Below are positions 58,001-64,000 of a stretch of 64,000 nt of DNA, piece by piece. Origin of the DNA: Cydia pomonella (Eukaryota; Arthropoda; Insecta; Lepidoptera; Tortricidae); contig NC_084703.1 in assembly GCF_033807575.1 (NCBI RefSeq), forward strand, positions 930,001 to 994,000, written 5' to 3'. The first letter of the stretch is position 1, and every line of letters starts with the position of its first letter. Position numbers and translations under genes: made by a program. The notes beneath the pieces are model-generated. The model was given only the letters and a program-made list of their open reading frames with translations. It ran no database searches and was not told the origin of the DNA.

Positions 58001-61000
58001 CCATCAGCTGGGTAGGCAGGGTCACTACCCACTAGGCCAAACCGGTCGTTAAAAAAAAAAAAAATAAAAAAATAAAGTATCAATCTAAGTTTTAAACTAA
58101 TTAAAGTTACTAAATAACGTCTGCGAACGATGCAATTAAATTAATTTAGTATGGGTAGCACCTTGGAACTCCGGTAGCCGTCTAAGAAGTGTAACGTTCT
58201 TACGGTAGATGTCACTAGACCCATATGGTGGAAAATTTCCTGCCTATGGATGAGGACTTGGTGGCTCAGATGGCAGAGCGCTGGAGTATCGAACCAGAGG
58301 CCGTGAGTTCGAGACTTGAACTCACGGCCTCTAAGACAGTAGTTTTTCTACTTTTTTAATTTATTCTAAGCTTTTTAAAATTACGTTCTGATCAGTATAA
58401 ATCAAGCTTTCAAATCATGGCTAACTCTTTTTTCTTAAAAGTTTTTTATTATATTTTATCAGTCGAAACCTTTGTGACAGAACTTATGACCTGACTAAGT
58501 ATGTACATATATGTACACGAACTTATTTAAATAAGTTAGTGTACATTTTTGAAGCCGCGTGCGTCAGTCTTTGGCGGTCAAAACAAAAAAAAAACATGTA
58601 TTTTTCAATTGCTGGAGCATACAGCCAGCGAGTACTTACTGACAGTCGCTGTTGTCGAACTCCTGGTCATTGGAGTTCCTAATCCCTGTCCTTGGAAGTC
58701 GGAGTTCTTGGAGCTTGGAGGCACCAGGGCAGGCACCAGGGTTGCGGCTTGGGCGCCGGCCGGTCCGGCTGGTAGCCTGAGGGGCTCCGCGCGCGCCCCT
58801 GGGAGACTCGTGTGGAATACTTACTGATAGCTGATGTTGTTTTCTGAGCCGCTGTTGTGGAACTCCTGGCCGTTGGAGTAGGAGTCCTTGGAGGCGGCGT
58901 AGGGCTGCGGCTTGGGCGCCGGCCGGTCCGGCTGGTAGTCCGAGGGGCTCCACTCGCGTCCTTCGGAGAGCGCGGTGATCTGTGGCCAAATATATTGGTA
59001 AGAGAGTCTAATGATCCGCTGTTGTAACCGATAACATGGGTATCCTGGTAGCGAATTTACAAAGCCTATACTATTTATTTGGGCGGCCGCTAGCTGCCGC
59101 GGGTGCACGCAAGCGGGTGGCATTTTAGACAAAATCCGTCGCACGCGTCTGCGCTTGTTAGCAACGCTCATACTATTTTTCATTAACGCGCTCACACAAG
59201 TTAAGTTCAAGCGCGAACAGTACCCCTAGTGTAAATTTACGTTTGCGTTAAGTCTCATTTTGTATGGGATTTTGAGTTTCCAAAACGTCCCGCTTGGCGC
59301 GCTGTTTCTAAATCCTATACAAAATGAGACGTAACGCAAACGCGTACGTCACGTCACACTATCGAATAAATTTACACAAGGGGTTCAGAACTGGATTAAA
59401 AAGAAGGGAAGAAAAAAAATACATTGCTTATATATTTAAGCAAAACTGAACCAAAACTTAATTTGTTTCAGACTGGCGTAGACTATGTTAACTTAATTGT
59501 TATTGTATTGTATATTGCAGCCACAAGCAGTCTATTACGATGTATAACTTTGGCAATTTCTGCTACGACGCCGGTTGTATTGGATGGTAAATATGTAGCG
59601 AAAACGCTTCGTATAGCCAAACAACAAACGGCAGATTTCGGCATAAAAATCAATTTTCGGCCGACGATTCGGTTTCGGTCAAAAAATTACTGAAACTTTC
59701 GGCCGCACCGAGTCAAGTCAAGTCAATATATTCTTTATTCAAATAGGCATAGCAACAAGCACTTTTAAATCGTCAAATTTTACAAATATCTTAATCTAAA
59801 TATCAGAGCAATTTATTGATGCAGTTATTATTGTTCTAAAAAAAAATAGAATTATTATAGATATGGTAAACTTAATAATAAGAAATTTCAAACACCAAAA
59901 TTGTACGTAGAAAAATACTAGTCTAGAAACTTTCTAGAATAAAATCTAAATGTAAAAAAATACGGTATATATATTACCAATTTCATCATTAATAACATAA
60001 CAATAAATAATTCATTCTTTACAATCACACTTAATCCCACGGTGTTTCATCATTCATGTAGTCTTGTGTGCTATAATAGGCTTTAGAGATAAGCTTACGT
60101 TTTACATAATTTTTAAATTTACTAACAGACAATTCAGTTATAATATTAGGAAGTTTATTGTAAAATCTTACACAATTACTCATGAATGATTTTTTCATTT
60201 CATGGAGCCGAAACTTCGGTAGGACACTGCCGAATTTCGGTTTCGGAACAGGTCTCGGTAAAATCATGTTTAGCCGCAGATTTCTATCTCGATTTTGCCA
60301 AAAAAAAATCAGTTTCGGTCGGACACTACTTATTGCAGTCATGAATAAATAGTGTCAACAGTTTTGTCGACCGGTCTGGGCTAGTCGGTATAGTGACCCT
60401 GCCTATGAAGCCGATGGTCCTGTGTTCAAATTCCGGTAAGGGCATTTATTCGTGTGATGAGCATGGATATTTGTTCTTGAGTCATGGCCGTCATGGGTGT
60501 TTTTGTTTTATATGTATTTAAGTATTTATAATTTTTTTATATTATATATGTCGTTGTCTAAGTACCCTCAACACAAGCCTTATTGAGCTTACTGTGGGAC
60601 TTAGTCAATTTGTGTAATAATGTCCTATAATATATTTAAAAAAAACTCCGTTTATAACGACCACTACGGCTATGCGGTGTCTAATCCGTGAGTGGTCTGT
60701 GGCGCTTGGTTTTCGTTGAAAGCCGACGCCAGAGGCAACTATATCACCAGCTATTACACTACAGCTTCAATAGCTTGTTTGGGGCGAGAGTTAATTAAAT
60801 AAATAAATAATAAATAAATAAATATTATAGGACATTATTACACAAATTGACTAAGTCCCACAAAGCTCAATAAGGCTTGTGTTGAGGGTACTTAGACAAC
60901 GATATATATAATATATAAATATGTATAAATACTTAAACATAGAAAACACCAATGACTCAGGAACAAATATCCATGCTCATCACACGAATAAATGCCCTTA

Positions 61001-64000
61001 CCAGGATTTGAAACCGGGACCATCAGCTTCGTAGGCAGGGTCACTACCCACTAGGCCAAACCGGTCGTCAAAGTCAAAGTTATCTATCAAGAGACTGTGA
61101 AGGTTTCCAATCTTCACATATCTCGCCTCCTCGGGCATACACAACGACATATTTTGGTATATTTCGTCTCTCTCACAATGTAGGTGCTAGACAAACAGCG
61201 ATATATATGTTGGTATCGTTGGCGTATGTGGTGCTTAGCTATACTATACAAGGTGTAACACAAGGAACCCGAAAGATTTAACAGTGTCCTGGTCACACTT
61301 GACTTAAATGTCATTAGTTTTATTTCTAGAGCCTAGTTTCAGAGTTAAAACCAATTTAATAAAATACATCTTCGCATTGTTACTTAGTGCAAAATGCCTC
61401 TGATGGCAATGATGCCATTATGGGGCGTAGTCTAAATAACCTTATTGATATATGTAAAAAAAATGACAAATAATACTTTGCAAAAGTAGGTTTTCCAAAA
61501 AACGTTTTAACACATTCACTGCCAGACAAAAAACGCCGCACTACCCCAGAAACCGGGAACCCACCTGGTGGGCGCTCGTGAATTTTGTTCAGATGCCGGG
61601 CGGGTTGTTTTGTACGCAGCTATAGACCACCGGTTGCTGGGGTAGTGCGCCGTTTTTTGTCCGGCATCTGAACAAAGTTCACGAGCGCCCACCAGGTGGG
61701 TTCCCAGCAGTAAATGTGTTAAGTGACAGGTTTACTAAAAACATTAAAATAAACAAGCAAAACTAATTTTACGTAAAGGAAAAAAAAAACATATTACCCC
61801 CCCACTCCCTTCTCCATCTTGCTATTTTCTCCCTCGATCTGCTTCAGATGTAACTAACCCAGTATCTAAAGAGTTATCAATGATTGTCAATTTTGTCATA
61901 TTTAACAGTTTGATTTGGTAATAGATAACCTCATATTGTTCATTATAGATTCTAATATAGGACAGCGGTGGCAGCATGGTTCCATTTTTATCACTTGTCA
62001 CTATGCCCGTCACTTTCGCGCTTATATGCTTGTTAGAACGAGACAGGCATGGTGAATTGGTGACAAATGATAAAGAGCCGATCTTAGCCCTACAGAGCAC
62101 CATTCTGAGCATGCGTGCGATAAAGTAGCACCATATGTATTGTAATAGTACATTACGATACAAGTGCGAAAAATAGGAAATTCGAAACGAGTTGTGATAA
62201 ATTAAAACACGACCGAAGGGAGTGTTTTAAATCGACACGAGTTGCGAATTACCTATTCGCACATGTATCGTACAACGTTTTACAGTACATATGGCCCTTT
62301 AAATGTTCGACACAGTAACGTAATATGCTAATTTTTGCACTAGTGCTATAAAGTAGCACCATATGTATTGTAACAGTACATTACGATACAAGTAAGAAAT
62401 TATGGATTTAAGTACGGAATCAGGACGGGCCAGCGTGGCATAGCCCAAGCCCTCTCGCACGTGAGAGGAGCCTTTGCCTGCTGAATTACTATTATTATAA
62501 TACTACAGGAAAGGAAATACTGACATGCATATCGATTTCGTGCCTGTTGGGGTTCCTAAATATCATAGCATCCGATTCCTGTGAATCGAAACATCAAATT
62601 CCACCATGAAACGCCAACTGCAAACATATTTTATTGATATGCAAGAGCTTGGACGTTAAAGCTGTATATATCGCGTCATTCACGATGCCGCATGCCTTGA
62701 CTCATAATACCATGGTTTTAAAGGTGAGTTTTGACAAACCTTTGAGCGGAAAACGTTAGTTGCAGTGTGCCTGACTACACGAGCAGGCTATCAAACGTCA
62801 GTTGCAGTGTGCCCGACTACACGAGCAGGCTATCAAACGTCAGTTGCACTGTGCCTGACTACACGAGCAGGCTATCAAAAGTGGTGATAGTATAGCATTG
62901 TGTGTGGGACTTAACAGGTAAGGACTAATTAGCTGGCACGTTATTATTTCGCGGATTTTGTATTGTTATTCTAATTATCGAAAGTCTTAGAAAACTCCCA
63001 CGCGGTATAAAAAAATAAGCTGAGCTGTGTTTATAAATAAACATTAAATAAATTACTTGACATTAACAACTACATATTTCTGTTACTTACATAGAGCATT
63101 TAACCAACCGGCAGTTAAGTTTACCATCAATTCAAATTATTTATTTCATGTATGATTTAATTTCTGTATTAATTAAATGAATAAGAATGAGTATGAATAT
63201 GAGTTAAATTTTAGTTTTAATTTCGACTCTATAGTTTTCTGTTATCTTACCATGCGATGAAAAATCCGAGGATTTGAAAAAAAAAATTTTTTTTTGGCGA
63301 AATTTACTGAAACTCATGTAACATTGTTTCCTTCTTTTTGCCTCTGAAGTACGTGGTTAAAATCTTTCGGGTTCCTCGTGAGCACCGTGTATAGGGGGAG
63401 GAGGTTTAAGAGGTTTAGGAGGCTTAGGAGGTCTACATGGTCGACGCAGGCACTGACCTTCTGCCGGTACATGGCCGCGGCCTTGGTGTTGTATTTCTGC
63501 ACGATGGACATCCCCGGGGTCACGTCGGGCTGGCTGTCGAACCACTCTTTGAGACGGGCGTTGCCGCCGACCTGCCGACGGAATTATTATAATGTAATGT
63601 TTACTGGTGTTCAAAATACAAAATTCAAAAATTAATTCTGCAAGTAGGCCTCAAGGGCTCTTTTACAAGTCAGTACAATATTTATAGTAACATCATATAG
63701 TGACATGAAAAATACATAACAACATTTATAAATACAACAGCCAATACCTGGGTAAACATTACATTATAATAATCTTAAAATAAATAATTACTACAATATA
63801 ATAGAGATGTATAGTCTCTATGGTTAAAAACACATTAAATCTGGAGATGTAAAAGGTCCCCAATGTCAGAGTATTAATACTAATTTGGAGGTGTAAAGTC
63901 TCTCCAAGTGTCAAAATAAAATAAAATAAAATTTATACTAAATAAATAAATGTTTTATTTATACATGATTTTTATGTCACTATATGGTGTTAGTATAAAT
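55095..64000 (-). CDS. ArfGAP1: ArfGAP1, C-terminal 267 residues (5' end beyond window)
   Basis: Six minus-strand exons are read: 63458-63571, 58825-58979, 56964-57087, 55984-56106, 55374-55513 and 55095-55242 (TAG at 55095-55097). All junctions keep frame. The first exon ends the ArfGAP domain (GGNARLKEWFDSQ, then YNTKAAAMYRQK) and runs directly into ITALSEGREWSPSDYQPDRP, the same order as in vertebrate ArfGAP1. GRYTGFGN and NSLAALASGWSLFTSTVSK followed by SAVRYGGMAS correspond to the lipid-packing-sensor (ALPS) amphipathic helix, which detects curved Golgi membrane. The C-terminus EDSWDWLNN is a tryptophan motif in acidic context, like those bound by delta-COP. The protein stimulates GTP hydrolysis on Arf1 during COPI coat turnover. 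The zinc-finger exons with the catalytic Arg lie past 64000. The tail after ALPS is shorter than in human. Confidence 0.9.
55618..55760 (-). mobile_element. Repeat with tRNA-like module, in ArfGAP1 intron
   Basis: The minus strand carries TTGGTGGCTTAGTTGGTAGA (A-box-like), a CTGGA/TCCAG anticodon-type stem and GTGAGTTCAAGTCTCAC (T-arm). The acceptor pairing is imperfect. About 60 bp upstream also matches 58190-58260, so it is a repeat and not a free tRNA gene. Confidence 0.65.
56262..57047 (-). repeat. 133-bp minisatellite copying the 3' part of an ArfGAP1 exon
   Basis: Copies of the exon 56964-57087 segment coding GNQQQTRSTPMSPTQ to ALAS recur with starts near 56264, 56431, 56593, 56726, 56859 and 56992. 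Spacings are about 167, 162, 133, 133 and 133 bp; the longer units carry an extra 29-bp block. Every copy keeps the TCG|GTATTT donor, but only the outermost has the acceptor. In-frame stops lie between copies. Confidence 0.85.
57164..57481 (-). mobile_element. Bm1-like SINE in ArfGAP1 intron
   Basis: Reverse copy ending GACGTACCCGAGTCC; several internal deletions. Confidence 0.75.
57786..58048 (-). mobile_element. tRNA-derived SINE (family A) in ArfGAP1 intron
   Basis: Full reverse copy; the B box has a mutation (ATTGGAACCC). Confidence 0.85.
58140..58345 (+). mobile_element. Second copy of the tRNA-like repeat, with snap-back end
   Basis: It has the TTGGTGGCTCAGATGGCAGA head; the T-arm region then turns back on itself (AGAGGCCGTGAGTTC, 7-nt loop, GAACTCACGGCCTCT). 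Confidence 0.7.
58640..58798 (-). pseudogene. Degenerate tandem copy of ArfGAP1 exon 58825-58979
   Basis: On minus, this stretch repeats the neighbouring exon: the GGAGCCCCTC and AGCCGGACCGGCCGGCGCCC blocks, then GACCAGGAGTTCGACAACAG and a donor CAGTAAGTA. It keeps an acceptor-like CTCCCAG, is 159 nt (a multiple of three), and is open when read in the phase left by the true exon. The intervening gap is only 26 bp, too short for a normal intron, and in the original frame it hits TAG. It is probably non-functional. Confidence 0.7.
59220..59385. mobile_element. Palindromic MITE 'gtacccctagtg', copy 3 (166 bp)
   Basis: A shorter copy in the large ArfGAP1 intron, missing about 25 bp of the left arm (GATCGACATCATAACGTGAC). 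Confidence 0.85.
59590..60345. repeat. 'ttcggt'-rich repeat split by a LINE
   Basis: GCAGATTTCGGC, CGGCCGACGATTCGGTTTCG on the left and GCCGAATTTCGGTTTCGG, CAGTTTCGGTCGGACACT on the right share degenerate TTCGG phrases. The LINE 59712-60205 lies between. Confidence 0.55.
59712..60205 (-). pseudogene. 5'-truncated LINE, last ~56 codons and 3'UTR
   Basis: The minus strand reads HEMKKSFMSNCVRFYNKLPN, then FKNYVKRKLISKAYYSTQDY and ends DETPWD-stop, a LINE ORF2 C-terminus. The 3'UTR ends AATAAAGAATATATTGACTT with a (TTGAC)n tail. It is inserted in a 'ttcggc'-rich repeat whose halves flank it. Confidence 0.8.
60367..60640 (+). mobile_element. tRNA-derived SINE (family A), diverged
   Basis: CGACCGGTCTGGGCTAGTCG head, with a small internal duplication around GTCATGGCCGTCATGGGTG. 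Confidence 0.8.
60797..61069 (-). mobile_element. tRNA-derived SINE (family A)
   Basis: Full reverse copy with an AAAT-rich tail, about 150 bp from the opposite-strand copy at 60367-60640. Confidence 0.85.
61507..61722. mobile_element. TTAA-flanked MITE, rearranged copy
   Basis: It starts in one orientation (CTACCCCAGAAACCGG), switches to the other, and ends with ACCAGGTGGGTTCCCAGCAG. It is two partial copies fused head to head. Confidence 0.75.
61970..62097. repeat. Dispersed repeat 'ggcagcatggttcc', copy 3
   Basis: GGCAGCATGGTTCCATTTTT to AAAGAGCCGATCTTAGCCCT. Confidence 0.7.
62120..62392. mobile_element. MITE 'ttttacagtacatatgg', partial
   Basis: AAAGTAGCACCATATGTATT occurs at both the start and end of this stretch in the same orientation. 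Confidence 0.7.
62754..62880. repeat. Three tandem copies of a ~42-bp unit
   Basis: TTGCAGTGTGCCTGACTACA and CGAGCAGGCTATCAAACGTC repeat three times with little divergence. Confidence 0.9.
63680..64000. mobile_element. Foldback MITE at right edge, in ArfGAP1 intron
   Basis: ATTTATAGTAACATCATATA on the left and TATATGGTGTTAGTATAAAT on the right are inverted. It may be complete or may run past the edge. Confidence 0.65.

Larger units (their letters stand above)
61248..63395. mobile_element. Second copy of the 'acggtg' DNA element, heavily interrupted
   Basis: TGTAACACAAGGAACCCGAA on the left and AATCTTTCGGGTTCCTCGTG on the right are inverted ends like those at 27688-29425. Inside are a TTAA-flanked MITE, a 'ttttacagtac' MITE and other repeats. 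Confidence 0.6.

Noticed and set aside
59190..59400. Additional ArfGAP1 exon
   Set aside because: The stretch is a palindromic MITE; the exons at 63458 and 58825 already join in frame with the order known for the family.

Overview
The window looks like nuclear DNA of a moth or butterfly. It is AT-rich with short GC-rich exons and long, repeat-filled introns. The repeats include lepidopteran-type tRNA-derived SINEs, Bm1-like elements, many palindromic MITEs and 5'-truncated non-LTR retrotransposons. Nothing bacterial or viral is seen. I assign the taxon from repeat style and gene structure, not from a database match.

Four protein genes are supported. (1) On +, 6784-18844, eight exons join without a frame break into a 380-residue medium-chain dehydrogenase/reductase (MDR) whose zinc ligands look degraded. 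(2) On -, 33416-34768, an intronless 450-residue alpha-tubulin. (3) On +, 35240-39896, a four-exon BLOC-1 subunit 2 (143 aa), divergent from the tubulin across 471 bp. (4) On -, 55095 to beyond the right edge, the last six exons (267 residues) of ArfGAP1; its zinc-finger exons lie outside the window. The genes are unrelated in function (redox enzyme, cytoskeleton, lysosome-related organelle biogenesis, COPI/Golgi trafficking) and are not an operon-like unit.

Layout: 1-6783 repeat mosaic; 6784-18844 MDR gene; 18845-33415 intergenic repeats, including a jockey/CR1-like reverse-transcriptase fragment (28013-29045) nested in a larger DNA element; 33416-39896 tubulin and BLOC1S2, with an RTE-like fragment in BLOC1S2 intron 1; 39897-55094 intergenic, holding a 3.3-kb tandem array of 22 units of 149 bp; 55095-64000 ArfGAP1 exons and introns.

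The most striking signals are structural. The 149-bp array is made of the tRNA-related (Pol III promoter) head of the local SINE, and its units look identical. Independently, exon ends in two genes have been copied into local tandem arrays: MDR exon 1 (about 132 bp), the MDR exon 4 end fused to a reverse-transcriptase fragment (176 bp), an ArfGAP1 lipid-sensor exon (133 bp), and pieces of two further ArfGAP1 exons. There are also several foldback elements with degenerate internal phrase repeats, and multi-level nested insertions. All exon structures, repeat counts and family calls were read by eye.
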